Below are positions 11,328 to 22,195 of a DNA stretch of 64,000 nucleotides, in pieces (positions within the stretch are counted from its first letter, which is position 1; each line of letters begins with the position of its first letter). The position numbers and the translations under genes were made by a program. The stretch is from Pseudopithomyces maydicus (Eukaryota; Ascomycota; Dothideomycetes; Pleosporales; Didymosphaeriaceae), in the NCBI GenBank assembly GCA_026873275.1, contig JANTUC010000013.1, positions 1,240,001 to 1,304,000 on the forward strand, written 5' to 3'. The notes under the pieces were generated by a model. That model made no database searches. It was not told the DNA's origin and saw only the letters and a program-made list of their open reading frames with translations.

Positions 11328-12452
11328 TCACATTTCCATCACGCCCACCGAAATATTCCCATCATCACCCCCATACCCACCATTGCACTTGGCCGCAGAC
11401 GCATTCACGCACTGCGCACACTTGACGCCGGTAGTGTTCTTGAAGCCTGGGACTCCCTTCCACGCGCTTGTAAGCAGGACAGGATGTAAGAGCCTGCAAT
11501 CCTCTCCACGCTTCACGCAATGATCACAGGGCTTCTTCGCATCGACGCCATACTTGCCGGCGATCATCCTTGCTTTCGCAATACTGCCGATTCGCGATGC
11601 CGTGAAACTCCGAATGTCACGTTTGGTGGTGTGGAACTCGTCACGCGTGTTGTCCACTCTCGCGGCTTTTCGGTCTTTGACGAAGCTCGCTGGAGTCGCG
11701 TCGTCTGGCAATTTTGGGTAGTCGCCGATATTTACGATCGGGATAGATTGGGTGTTGGTAGGCGGCGGGGTCGCAGGCGGTGTCGACAGCGGGGTGGAGA
11801 GTCCAGATGATGGATTCATGTATCCGACTTCTTCGGGAACGGGTCCGCCGAATCCGACGAAAGAGGCGCCCGGGAAGAAGGGATAAGGATCGAGCGGAGC
11901 CATCGCATCGGTGTGGATATCGAGATTCGGATCCATCCGCATCTCGTACTCGTTCTGTCTCTGTTATTCATCGCTCAACTCCCCCATTCACTCCCCACAT
12001 CCGCCTCCTTCCTCACCTGCAGCCCATCCTCCATCCCGCCCTCCACTCCTCCAAAGAATCCAGCTCCCGCATCATCCTTCGACACAAAGTGCGCATACAC
12101 ATACACCTCCCCGCCCGTAACAAAGTCCGAGCTGAAGTAATCGCCTCTATCCCACAATTCGGGTATGATCCGCGCATTGCAACCCATGGCGCCAATGTCG
12201 AGATACGCCATGTGGAAATGGACGTCCCAGTTGTCCTCCCCGATGCCATTTCCGTAGAGGTCGTACGTAAGACGTGCGAGCCTCTGGTGTGGGTGTTAGG
12301 GGCTGGAAGGGGAGAGGTTGGGAGGTTGGGAGGTTGGGAGAGGGGTTGGGAGGGAGAGGACTGACCTTGTAATCTTGAGCGTAGGCTGGAGGTACGAGGT
12401 TGTTGACGGTGGGAGCTTGGAAGCTGGCGAGGAGGACTCGGGTTGGTGTCAT
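11328..12452 (-). CDS. Paralogue A: shared N-terminal domain plus C-terminal zinc-cluster-like Cys motif
   Basis: Function unknown. Three minus-strand exons: 12366-12452, 12017-12283 and 11328-11960, with introns of 82 and 56 nt, all in phase 0; 328 residues. Exon 2 (89 codons) is an alpha/beta-looking domain with LTYDLY, NWDVHFHMAYLD, WDRGDYF and VYVYAHFV; the same pattern recurs in the next gene on the same strand, so the two are paralogues. The middle is Pro-rich, and the end has CDHCVKRGEDC, then about 25 residues, then CAQCVNASAAKC. That is close to a Zn2Cys6 cluster (CX2CX6C ... CX2CX7C) but with a central loop longer than usual and placed at the C-terminus rather than the N-terminus. 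DNA binding is possible but not established. Its first intron is very G-rich on the opposite strand. Confidence 0.65.
12284..12365 (-). other. Intron 1 of paralogue A with G-run array
   Basis: On the plus strand this intron reads as repeated GGTTGGGA units with several GGG/GGGG runs (about 12311-12356), a potential G-quadruplex on the template-opposite strand; the transcript itself is C-rich here. Confidence 0.6.
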
Positions 12453-12913
12453 CTTGTTAGGTGAGAGTGGCGGAGGGTGCTAGCGTAGGTTGAGAGATGA
12501 TAAGAGAGAGAGAGAGGCGGTGATGTAGTACGAGACGGATAGAAAGCTCTTACAGTGGCCTCTAATAGGGTGTGAAAGGTGAGAGTGAGTTGAGTAAGGC
12601 AGGAGCCAAGTGACCTCTGTTCACCTTTCACTATCAATCTACCGAAATCTTTCTAGACATGTATAGTATATCAACTTTGACTTAGAAGGGTAGTGTGTAT
12701 TTGAGTGCCTCCACACTTGTTGATCTTGAACCAAGCTGCAAAGAACATATTTTTCATCTAGATAGTATAATAACATTAACAGTGAGAAGGTCATTTGAGT
12801 AGCTGTGTCTAGAGTACTCGCTGAGACGGGCTAGGAGGTGTGTAGTTTCAGGTGCATGCACCATCGACGGTCTGGTAAGAGTGAATTTTGATCCGTCACC
12901 ACATCTGAGCTTT
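12453..12913. other. Spacer between the two paralogues
   Basis: 461 bp containing the promoter of paralogue A and the 3' end of paralogue B, with a short AG dinucleotide run near 12500. No gene seen. Confidence 0.5.
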
Positions 12914-13768
12914 CTATACCGATGACCGCTTAGCCAGATTTAAGCTCCAATGACGACGGAATGTCGCACGATCCCAGTTTTTCCACTCTGGACGCTTGGG
13001 ATTTCCATCTTTGGTATCCTGCCACGAGCGCTTGTGTACACATCTCGACTCAATCAGATACCTGTCATCTTCACGGGTAAATCTATATTTTGACCCGGGC
13101 CTTCGTGGTGGAGCAAGTCTGTTGCGCAGTGCTCTCCCCCTTGGACTTCCGAAAGATCGGTCTCTACTGAATTGATGGACCTGTTATTTCGGTATTCCTG
13201 CTCGTCTAGTTCATCGGTTACCGGGAACTCATTGACTGTTTCTGGGGGACTTATGTTTGTTTGGCCCAAACAATCGTTCGGATTTAGCGGATCGATAGAT
13301 TCCGCGACCGATGCGGCTCTGGTGGTCTGGTATTGATTAGTTTCGAAATGAATTAAGTGGTTGAGGCAAACTTACAACGCGAGACCCTTGCGCAGGACGT
13401 CTTGGTCTTGACTCCCCCGATGTTCCGTTGGATGCGGGTATGAAATGCGCATAGAGCAGCAAATCACCTTTGTCAGTCTTATTGAAATTTCGGTAGTCTT
13501 GATCCTCCCACTGCACTGATTGGAGTATCCACCTGCAACGTTTCTCCTCCACGTCCGCTAGTGAATCGTGGAAATGCACGCTCCATACAGATTTGGAACG
13601 TTCAAAAAGTTTATAAGAAATGTTTTCCAGATCCTATATGACTTGTTACCATGTTTTTTCTCATATCTGACATTTGCAACGTACACTATACTTCATGTCA
13701 CATCTTATCCTGTATTCTGTTTCAGGGGCCGTAACATCCATTAGGGCTGTCCTGATTAGTTCACCCAT
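12914..13768 (-). CDS. Paralogue B: shared N-terminal domain plus C-terminal Myb/SANT-like region
   Basis: Function unknown. Exon 1 13685-13768 (MGELIRTALMD), intron of 51 nt, exon 2 13376-13633 (86 codons), intron of 49 nt, exon 3 from 13326. Exon 2 matches exon 2 of paralogue A: SYKLF, VWSVHFHDSLAD, WEDQDY and LLLYAHFI fall in the same order and spacing, and both exons have phase-0 boundaries. After exon 3 two readings exist. One stays in frame to a stop at 13054. The other removes a 41-nt intron (13181-13221, GTAACC...AACAG) and continues as RFTREDDRYLIESR, KRSWQDT, EWKNWDRATFRRHWSL to a TAG at 12914; the W/F spacing and ED...LIE...W...FRxHW pattern look like a Myb/SANT helix-turn-helix. 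I prefer the second (237 residues), because its tail is more protein-like, but the 41-nt intron is short. Confidence 0.5.
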
Positions 13769-14937
13769 TTCTGTAATCTCTTGTATCTTAGGTTAAATAA
13801 AAGAAAACACGCGCTGTCCAGTGACCATCACAAACTGATGATGTGCCAGAGATTGCGAAAGTGTCGAGCACTTCATGGGCAGAGAATGGGAGACAATGTG
13901 ACAACAGAAGGCGGCATTCCAAGAGCGAAATAATGTCCCCAGCACCCGTCTGCAACGTCCAATCAAAAAGGTTTGCACGCATTGCTGCCTTGCACCCGCC
14001 GCCCAATCAACAAAGTTAGAGCCGGCTCCACGAAAAAGCAAAAGCGACCACAAAAGACGAGAAGATTCGACTTCTCATCGCCAGGTCTGTGCGGAACTCA
14101 CCGGTTGTCCATCCGGACCATTTAGATCTAACGTCCACCCTTGATTTGAAACCATCCAATAGAATTATGTCCCGGTGATTGGTCGGTCTGGTGACACAAA
14201 TGTTCGAGGGCGAACAAAAGCGTGTGGATAAATTACCGACAGATCCACCGCTTTTCTTATGGAACGCCATTGGGCCAGGCAGGATACAGATATGGCTCGC
14301 TTCTCTCTTGGAACCATGTCAGCACCGTTTTTCTCGTCAGTCACGCTGCACCTTTCTTGTAGAAGAGATAGGTTACCGGCAGCATTGAATATCTTTCGTC
14401 TCTTTGTTAGAAAACAGGCTCGTTGATAACCTGAGTATCCGTCACTGAGCGCACTTTTGAAACATTGCATATCTACTTCTGTTATCGAGGAGTAATAGTT
14501 GTGTCTGTGGCTTATGACGAATAAAGGTGACCAAAGACACTTTCAATGTATATGTCATTTGACATATGAAGCGGGTTCGTTGAACGCGCGGAGGACCTCC
14601 AAAATCCTGCTAATGATACTGACCCATCGAGTCCGTTATTGTCCCCTGCGCCTCCTCCACGCCCCATCCCAACGCATGCCATACGAAGCACAAGACTATG
14701 CCTACCTACTCCCAGAGACGGATCGAAAAGATTCGCCTCACCCCCACCATTTATATCTTCATTACGCGGATTTCATCTTCATCACCTGCGGTGAGCTCAC
14801 CATGCACAACTTCCAAAAACAATATGGACTGAAAACGGCGATCAAGATACTCATGTATTATCTTTTCCTCTCCCCTCCTTCCCTAACCCCAAACATCACC
14901 TCATCACTCATACACACACTCAATCCAATCCAGCCCC
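13769..14937. other. Intergenic 1.2 kb, paralogue B promoter to MCM3 3' end
   Basis: Several overlapping open frames exist on both strands but none has family resemblance, consistent codon use or splice signals. No gene is called. Confidence 0.45.
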
Positions 14938-17725
14938 TCAAATCTTATACACAATGCCATCCGAAAACATAATTTTATTTCTCTCACTCAACTCCTCCAA
15001 CGCGCTCGTCGCCTCCGCCTCGCCAAATGGCTGCCTCCCGCTCCCGCTTCCAAGGCGCGAGTTCACAGCTGCAACCAGGGGCTCCACGTCTGCGGCGTCG
15101 TTCGCAAACAGCGGGCCGTCGATGAGCTGGCCGAGCGTGTTCTGGAAGAGCTGCAGACGCTGGGGCGTTATGCCTTGGGAGTCTTGGGATTCCGTTTGGG
15201 TGGGTGGGAGCTGGGAGGCGGGGCGGGAAGAGGCGGCGCTGAATTGGGAGGAGGATGTGTCGGCGGGTCGGCTGCTGGATGCGGTTTTGGTGGTGCGTTG
15301 GGTGGTGCGTTGTGTTCGTGGGGTTGTAGTGGGGGTTGTTCTTCGTCTTCGTCTTCGTCATCTTCGTCATTGGCGGGCGTTTGAGTAGTGGCAGTTCCCT
15401 GGCTCCTGGTATTACGGCCACTGCTCCGCCCTGTTGTCGCTGTTGTCGCTTCTCTCTCGTCGCCATCTTCGTCACTGTCGTCGGACGAATCGTCATCCGT
15501 GGACATGGCATCTGGATCTCGAGTGACACGGCGACGCTTCCTTCGCTCTGGCTCCACAACTTCTTTGAATAATGCGAAGCGCAGGATCTGCGACGCGATT
15601 TCGGCATCTTTCTGCTCGACACGTTTTGAAAGACGAGCCTTGGCGTGTGCGGTGGCGAGACGGATGAGGGTCTCAAGCGTACGAGCGGTGATGGGAGAAG
15701 TGCGGCGCTTTCCGGAGTCGAGCTCGTCGTTTCGGAGCGCCGAATATTCTCCTACAATGTGGTCTGCGGCGCCCTTGGTGAGGATTGGCTTCTCACGTTT
15801 CGCGTAGGCGATGTACTTTTTGATAAAGGGTATAGAGAGAACTTCGGTTCTTCGATGCGCGCCGCGGCCGACGGTAATGGTAACTCCAGCGTGTAGCATA
15901 GGGTTGAACTTTTCGTAAACTTCTGTAGACTTGTTGTTATCGGCGTCTGTATCCAAACCCACGCCCAGCAATTGACCGCCATCTTCGCGAACTGGAAGCC
16001 CTTCTTCAGCACCAGGGGTGCGATATCGGTGCATGCGTAGCACGTGCTCAGAAACCTGGCGATCGCGTGCGTCTTCAATGTCGTCTGTGACAATGAACAA
16101 CAAATCGAAACGGGAGAGCAACGAGTCAGGCAGCGCGATATTCCGGTGCGGGTCTTTGTGAACGTCGTATTGTCCGAAGATGGGGTTAGCAGCTGCTATG
16201 ACACTGCAACGAGCATTGAGCGATGTGTGAATTCCAGCCTTGGCAATTGTGACGGTCTGCTGCTCCATGACTTCGTGAATGGCGACACGGTCAACATCAG
16301 ACATCTTGTCGAACTCATCAATACAAACGACACCACGGTCGCCGAGGACCATGGCACCAGCTTCAAGGCGTCGCTCGCCAGTCTCCTTGTCCGAGGTTAC
16401 GGCAGCCGTTAAACCAACGCCGGACGACCCACGACCCGTAGTGGCAATGGCCAAGGGAGCGGTGTTTAAAACAAAACGGAGCAGCTGCGATTTAGCCGTT
16501 GATGGATCGCCGACCATGAGGATGTTGATGTCTCCTCTGAGATGGGTGCCGTTCTCCAGGTTCTTCTCCTGGCCACCCAATAGCATGAGCAAGATGGCCT
16601 TCTTGATGTAATCGTGGCCGTAGATAGATGGGGCCAGGGATTGGGAAAGAAGCTCGAACACTCTCTTGCTCTTTGCGATCTTGTTGATGTTTCGGATATC
16701 CATGGCGGTGGGGACGACTTGGGCGATGCCACCACCTGCTTTTGAAGATAGCAAGATGACGTTGTTCGCAAGTATCAGGGTGCGAAAGGTAGAACTACCG
16801 GACGAAGCATTGCGGTTGCCAAGGGAGCGGTATATACCCACCAGCTGAATTCTATCTCCCGGTTTGACACGGTCGACAAGATCGTCATCTAGAACGACGT
16901 CGACGGATCGAGGAAGCTGGCCAGCCGGCGCTCGTTCGGGCATTTCCTGAATTGAAATGCTCTGGTGATCTCTGTATATGCTGTAGCCATACTCGGTGAT
17001 TAACTGTCTAGGATTAGCGCCATGCGTGTCATGCGTCTGGTTGCTGGGCGTACCGGATTGCCCTCTTCATCCTCGGTTGGATATACGCTTGTGCTTGCAG
17101 CGCCCATGGTCATGGTCTGGTCAACATACGGACGGTAGTGGAACTTTTGCTTGGCTTCGTTGTAGTGCACACTCTTTACGACCTTGGGCCGCACCAGAGA
17201 CGTCTTTGTTACTATGCCCTCAAGCGACACCATGTGGTTTAGCTGGTGCGAACTAAGGGTACGCGGATTGCACGAGAACTCGCCAAAGCTCCCGATATAG
17301 GCACAGTAGTACCTCGCATCTTCTGATCGCTCGTGCTTGGGCCGGTCGGGGAACGTCTCAACCACCTTCTTCAGGGCGTTGTCAAAGGCCTCGACGAAGG
17401 CAAATGGCTCATTCAGCAGGCCGTTGGCCAACTCCCGGTTGTGTGATCGGATCTCGTCGATGCTTACTGTTAGTCGTCGCTGGCCTCGGTTGAGCATGTT
17501 CAGAATTTCGGCGCGGTAGCTACCACTGTTAGCCAGCGTTCGGTTAGAGTTACCGCCATGGCAAGGTACCTTCGTGCACTGTCATCCTCTGGGATACCGT
17601 TAGCCAGGCAGTTCATACATGCAGCCTTCAGACGTACGTGCGGGGTCCAGAAACTCTTCTGCGAGTCTCCTGCGCCTATCTTTGTCCTCATCTCTCAGGG
17701 GGCGGCCATGTTGCAACAGCGCGAG
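14938..17725 (-). CDS. mcm3: DNA replication licensing factor MCM3 (one apparent frameshift, 5' end unresolved)
   Basis: Subunit of the MCM2-7 helicase that unwinds origins, nuclear and essential. Recognisable exons: up to about 17725-17638 (RPLRDEDKDRRRRLAEEFLDPA), a 19-nt microexon 17570-17588, 17054-17519, and 14938-17003; introns are 49, 50 and 50 nt. Landmarks: Walker A GDPSTAKSQLLR, Walker B VVCIDEFDKM, arginine-finger SRFDLLF, and the MCM3-specific IFGQYDVHKDPHRNIALPD. The start codon is not visible in this frame; a short upstream exon is expected. In the acidic linker the frame breaks: it reads DEDEDEEQ and then Pro-rich nonsense to a stop at 15168, while the neighbouring frame continues TTTPRTQRTT and then the conserved C-terminal winged helix (ITPQRLQLFQNTLGQLI ... 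DGIVYKI) to a TGA at 14938. One extra base in the five-G run (15331-15335, plus strand) would join them. No GT-AG intron fixes this. Confidence 0.9.
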
Positions 17726-18413
17726 GCAAGGAATGTGTGGGCAGCTGTGTGTATGCAGATTCACGGGCGAAAGGTGGTATCAAAAGATTATGGGTATCGT
17801 GAAGCGCCGTGTTGCTGCTGTAATCGACGGAAGCGTTGCGAGGGGCAGAGCGCGACGCGTTTCTTTCGCGACTTTGCCAAGCCAATCGAAATGCTTCTTC
17901 GGGACTAGCGCCCTCTGCCATGACAACCCCCACCGTGCTCGCAATGCGCTGCATTGCAGACTGCAGTCCACCTCCGTTACATCGATACATCACGTCCCAC
18001 CGAGTCGTCGGAGATAAACACATTCTCGCAACGGGGCTATCGCTATGTCCTGCTCAAAGCCGTTGCTGTCAGCCCCGACCCAGTGTTCGGACTGGAACCA
18101 GTTCATCGAATATGGTTAACCGTGAAGTTCGAACGGGTTTTATATCATCGTATACACCGTCAGCTTAGATGTAGTTGGGCCTGGTCGGGCGGAATCTCAC
18201 CAGCCATGACCCGAACTTTACGACTCAACCTTTGACGTAACCATACACAGCTATCGGCTTCGCGCGGATATAGAACGGACTTTAACACACCACCCTCACC
18301 CATCTCCTATAAAGTGGCCTGTTGCGCTGCCTCCCATGTAAGAAACGTTTCCCCTTTCCTATCAATAGTGTTGCCCACGTCCGTTCACCGTACACATCAC
18401 CATATACCTCACA
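17726..18413. other. Divergent promoter region MCM3 / SDR
   Basis: Contains the missing MCM3 5' exon or leader. A minus-strand open frame (17688-18023) overlaps the MCM3 5' end in a different frame, and no clear splice joins it. The right end carries a TATA-like box for the SDR gene. Confidence 0.4.
18308..18314 (+). promoter_or_regulatory. TATA box of SDR gene (probable)
   Basis: TATAAAG about 100 nt upstream of the SDR start at 18414, followed by a CT-rich leader. Confidence 0.4.
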
Positions 18414-19247
18414 ATGGCACCCCGCGTCTTCCTCATTACCGGAACCTCTACCGGCTTCGGCAACGAACTAGTCAAAATCGTCCTCAACAAAGGAGATCAC
18501 GTGGTCGCAACCGCACGCGACTCGTCCAGGCTCTCCTTCGAGCAAGCGACCTCCTCCAACAGCCTTTTTGTCGATCTGGATGTAACTAAGCAAGACTCAA
18601 TCGACAAGGCATTCGATGCCGCCGTGAAGAAATTTCAACGTGTAGACGTCGTGGTGAACAACGCCGGCTACGGCCTCTCCGGACCTTTCGAGACGCTCTC
18701 CGATGATCAGATTCGAAAGCAAATGGAGATCAACTTCTTTGGCCTGATCAACGTTACTCGCAAAGCGATGGAGATCATGCGAGACCTAAAGACCGGTGGC
18801 GTCATCCAGCAGATAACTTCCATCGGTGGTCAGAAAGGTGTTCCCAGCTTCAGCATCTACTGCGCCTCCAAATGGGCGGTTGAAGGCTTTACAGAGTCGA
18901 TAGCCCAGGAAGTCAAGCCAGAGTGGGGTATCAAGTTCACCTGTATCGAACCCGGAGGTTTCCGAACCGATTGGAGCGGGCGATCTATGGAGTTTGGCGA
19001 GGTAAACAGCGAAGCGTACGACCACATTGACCCCAAGAAGAGGGCTTCCAGCCGGCACATGACCCAGGAAGGGGACCCAGTGAAGGGTGCCAAGGTCTTC
19101 TACGATTTGGCCATCATGGAGGATCCTCCGCTGAGATGCATTGTGGGCTCTGACGCGTATCAAGCTATTAACACAAAGCTAAAGACATACTCTGAGAACG
19201 TCAAAAAGTTCGAAAAGTGGAGCAACAGCACTGATGTTGACGAGTAG
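18414..19247 (+). CDS. Short-chain dehydrogenase/reductase (classical SDR)
   Basis: Intronless 277-residue oxidoreductase using NAD(P)(H). The N-terminal Rossmann fold shows TGTSTGFG (cofactor loop, TGxxxGxG), DLDVTKQDS, and NNAGYG. The catalytic Ser is in ITSIGGQKG and the Tyr/Lys pair in IYCASKWAVEG; the post-catalytic PGGFRTDW loop is typical of the family. An Arg (TARDSS) after strand beta-2 favours NADP(H). No signal or membrane segment, so probably cytosolic. The substrate cannot be deduced. The start at 18414 leaves 12 residues before the TGxxxGxG motif, normal for the family. Confidence 0.9.
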   Translation: MAPRVFLITGTSTGFGNELVKIVLNKGDHVVATARDSSRLSFEQATSSNSLFVDLDVTKQDSIDKAFDAAVKKFQRVDVVVNNAGYGLSGPFETLSDDQIRKQMEINFFGLINVTRKAMEIMRDLKTGGVIQQITSIGGQKGVPSFSIYCASKWAVEGFTESIAQEVKPEWGIKFTCIEPGGFRTDWSGRSMEFGEVNSEAYDHIDPKKRASSRHMTQEGDPVKGAKVFYDLAIMEDPPLRCIVGSDAYQAINTKLKTYSENVKKFEKWSNSTDVDE

Positions 19248-20360
19248 ATAGGCGTGTCCTGCACACCGACATATGAGCCTGATTTTGCATCTCCAGCCTC
19301 TGGTAACTAGTATGGTAAGCGTACGGGCCGGAGAGAATGGAGACAGCTCAGGATATAGATAATTAAATTCTTGGCTTCTTGTTACAATAAGTTCGTTGTG
19401 TTTCTTGTCTGAGCTCTGATTCAACCTGTGTAATAACAACGGCTCAAGACCGATCCCCTAATGTTCACTTGTCTTATCTGTTTATATCAGCTAACAGATT
19501 AACTGCATTTCGTTACAGTTGGACCAGATGTAAGCCTACCAAAGAAAATATCCAATTAGGAGGCGCAGAAAATACCACAACACATAGGAACAGATATGCA
19601 TCCAACACGGACTACAAACTCACCGTTACTAGAGAGACTGAGTAGGAGTCATCGATCATTGAATGCCTGTTGCTTGTCATTTAATACCATGGGCCAATTG
19701 CCAAAGATGTTTGTGACAGGGATGATGCTTCGTTGCACTGTGAAACAACCTATTAAGACAGGCATGCCTAGACGATTTCTCCTAACCCTGACACCCCCGC
19801 TGAGCCTTTGGCGACTACAACTGCTAACCTTGACACGTATAAGGAGACGTGGAATCTTCTCGAAATATATCAACATACTGAGGGTTTCTATTGTTATCAT
19901 ACTGCTTGTCAGAGTTCGATCAGATTTGGCTTGGTTGTGCCTATGCCCGTGGCCAAAGGAGCAGCTTCTACCACCACTAAGCCTCTCGAAATCAATTTTC
20001 TCTTTCCTTCAAGATTCGAGATAGATGTGTGGATAAGGCGCAGTATTTTTACGCTTCTCTTCCTTTCCCTTTAAGATACGACCCACACTTAATATTTCTA
20101 ATCTCACCGCCAGCCAAGTGGACCCTCTCCAGCCAGGCCAACCCATCCAACCCACCTATTCGCACCAGATTAAGGTCAAATACCTACAGGGTACCGTACT
20201 GCAATCCACCTTTGCAGGCCTTGTTTGAGTTTCACATGCCAGCAAGACTATTCATACTAATGTTCCCCTTCACCCTGAAGTGACGCCCACCCTCTTGAAT
20301 GATAATGACACTACAACGCTACTCCAATCTTCTCTCTGCAATTTGCACCACTGTATCAGA
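19248..20360. other. Intergenic 1.1 kb, SDR to GH43
   Basis: No protein-like frame recognised on either strand. The open frames at 19596-20283 overlap each other and show no family motif. Somewhat AT-rich. Confidence 0.45.
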
Positions 20361-21698
20361 ATGTTCTTACGACCGCTACAATTCATCAGCTTCCTCCCCC
20401 AATTCATCCAAGCATCACCGATCGTGGTCAAGAGACTATATCCCGATCCGGAACCATGCCTGGGAAACTGCTCCTGGATACACGATCCAAGTATCTACGT
20501 CGAAAGCGGGACGTACTACAGGTTCAGTACCAGCGGAAATATTGCTGTTGCGACCGCGAAGAGTATGAAAGGTCCGTGGACGTACCAAGGTGCTTTGCTA
20601 GGAAAGGGGACGAAGATCAAGATAGGCGAAAAGAGGCAAGATGTGTGGGTATGTGCTCTCTTTCCACTACATCACTCCGAAAATTTGCTTTGTTACAATA
20701 TTCCCCGAATATTACAACGCCATCGGTGAACCAAGCATGACCCCGTGACGTTTCCAGCCCTTCTTCTCACACCCACTAAACCAACCGTACCAGGCACCCA
20801 ACGTCGTGAAAATAGACACCACCTTCTACTGCTACTATTCCGTCTCCTACCTTGGCGCTCAAACCTCTCAAATCGGCCTCGCTACATCCTCATCCCTCAA
20901 CCTCACCTCTTGGATCGACCACGGCACAATCCACCTCCCCCTCCCCTTCCTATAACCTCATCGACCCCGCCGTCTTCCAAGAAGCCCCAAATACCCCCAT
21001 ATACATCACTTTCGGCAGCTACTGGTCCGGCATCTTTTCCCTACGCCTCTCCCCCTCAGCCCTTACATACCGCCACGCTGCACCCCCGTCCCCCGCGCAA
21101 AACCTCCACTGGAACGGCACACACACATCTAACGCCACCGCTCATACCCCGCAATACACCCACTCCGACCTCCATAATCTCATAAGAAACACAACGGCCG
21201 ACCCGGACGTGGTCGAGGGCGCGTTTATGTACCAGCACACAGGGACATACTTTCTTTTCTTCTCCGCCGGTGCCTGCTGCGCTACGCCCCCATGGCTTGC
21301 ACCCCCGGGCCGTGAGTACCGCATCATGGTTTGCAAAGCGGCGACACCGGTGGGACCGTTTCGGGATGCGAAGGGGAGGAGGTGCGATGAGGGTGGGGGG
21401 ACGGTGGTGTTGGAGAGCCATGGGGATGTTTATGCGCCGGGGGGCAGGGGGTTTTGTTCGATGGGCGGTTGGGCAGGACGGTGATTTATTACCATTATGG
21501 TGAGTTGGAAGATGTTGAGAAGGGGGTGGGAAGAAAGCTGACTTTAGTGGTAGTGAGGCCGAGTGTTGGGTATGCTGCTGAGCAGTTCTTTTTTGGGTTT
21601 AACTATTTGGAGTGGGAAGGGGGTGGCCGGTTGTTGTGTGAGTATATGTGCGGTTTCTTTGTTAAGTGTCTGGATTTTTGTCAGCATGGGTTGTGTAG
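20361..21698 (+). CDS. Secreted glycoside hydrolase family 43 (arabinanase-type), two apparent frameshifts
   Basis: Probable endo-arabinanase or related arabinan/xylan-degrading enzyme acting outside the cell. Exon 1 20361-20648 starts MFLRPLQFISFLPQFIQAS (signal peptide) and has the first catalytic-site Asp in CSWIHDPSI. A 145-nt intron leads to exon 2 at 20794 (APNVVKIDTTFYCYYSVS). NLIDPAVF carries the second Asp and VVEGAFM the catalytic Glu; FFSAGACC and FGFNYLEWEGG are also family-typical. The reading frame breaks twice: at a five-C run (20937-20941; one C fewer would join DHGTIHLP to SYNLIDP) and at a five-G run (21447-21451; one more G would join GDVYAPGG to LFDGRLGRTVIYYHY). A last 47-nt intron (21638-21684, perfect GTGAGT donor) probably ends the gene at 21698. 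Either a young pseudogene or base-call errors; I favour the latter. Confidence 0.75.
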
Positions 21699-22195
21699 CG
21701 TTGGCTGATGATGGCTAGTCCGAGTGGAGAAGGGACGGTCTCGAGTCCAGTGGGAAGTATTGCTGGTATTCTCGGACTGATACAAAAGAAGTTGGGGCTT
21801 AGCTTTGAAGGGAGGCCATTAGATTGAATGAGCCGATGGATCGGTTTGAGGTAGCTTTGCAGACAGTACTAGGTTGGAACTACTGTCTGCAAAATCGAGA
21901 TGAGGGGGTTGTGTGCGCAATTGCTGTGCTACATGAGATGGTTAAGAGGTCTTCGTGAGGATATGATTTAATGCATTATGCGATTGTACGCTTCGAAATC
22001 ATGGATCAAGTATAATATTACGCGAGAGGGATCATGGACCTACACTATTACAATAGATTAGTGACTTACAGTATCTATTTGTTGGAGTGCAATTGTTCAG
22101 TGCAAACAATGAGGTTCTTTCTTCTCGTTGTAGTCAAATATTGATAGCTTAGGAGAAATGTTATGGAACTAAATCAAGATAAAACACCAGGTCTT
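21699..22195. other. Convergent 3' region GH43 / HET-ankyrin
   Basis: About 500 bp between two convergent genes, AT-rich toward the right. It contains the perfect 13-bp inverted repeat listed separately. No gene seen. Confidence 0.5.
21856..21893. terminator. 13-bp perfect hairpin in the GH43/HET 3' spacer
   Basis: TTTGCAGACAGTA and its exact reverse complement are separated by 12 nt. It lies in the shared 3' region of two convergent genes, so an RNA-processing or insulating role is possible; alternatively it is a remnant of a small inverted-repeat element. The type label is a guess. Confidence 0.3.

Noticed and set aside
14499..14972. 157-codon plus-strand open frame before MCM3
   Set aside because: No family resemblance, odd composition, and overlaps the MCM3 3' end on the other strand.
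15340..15700. An intron to explain the MCM3 frame switch
   Set aside because: The plausible GT donors and AG acceptors in the linker are all separated by multiples of three, so splicing between them cannot change the frame as needed.
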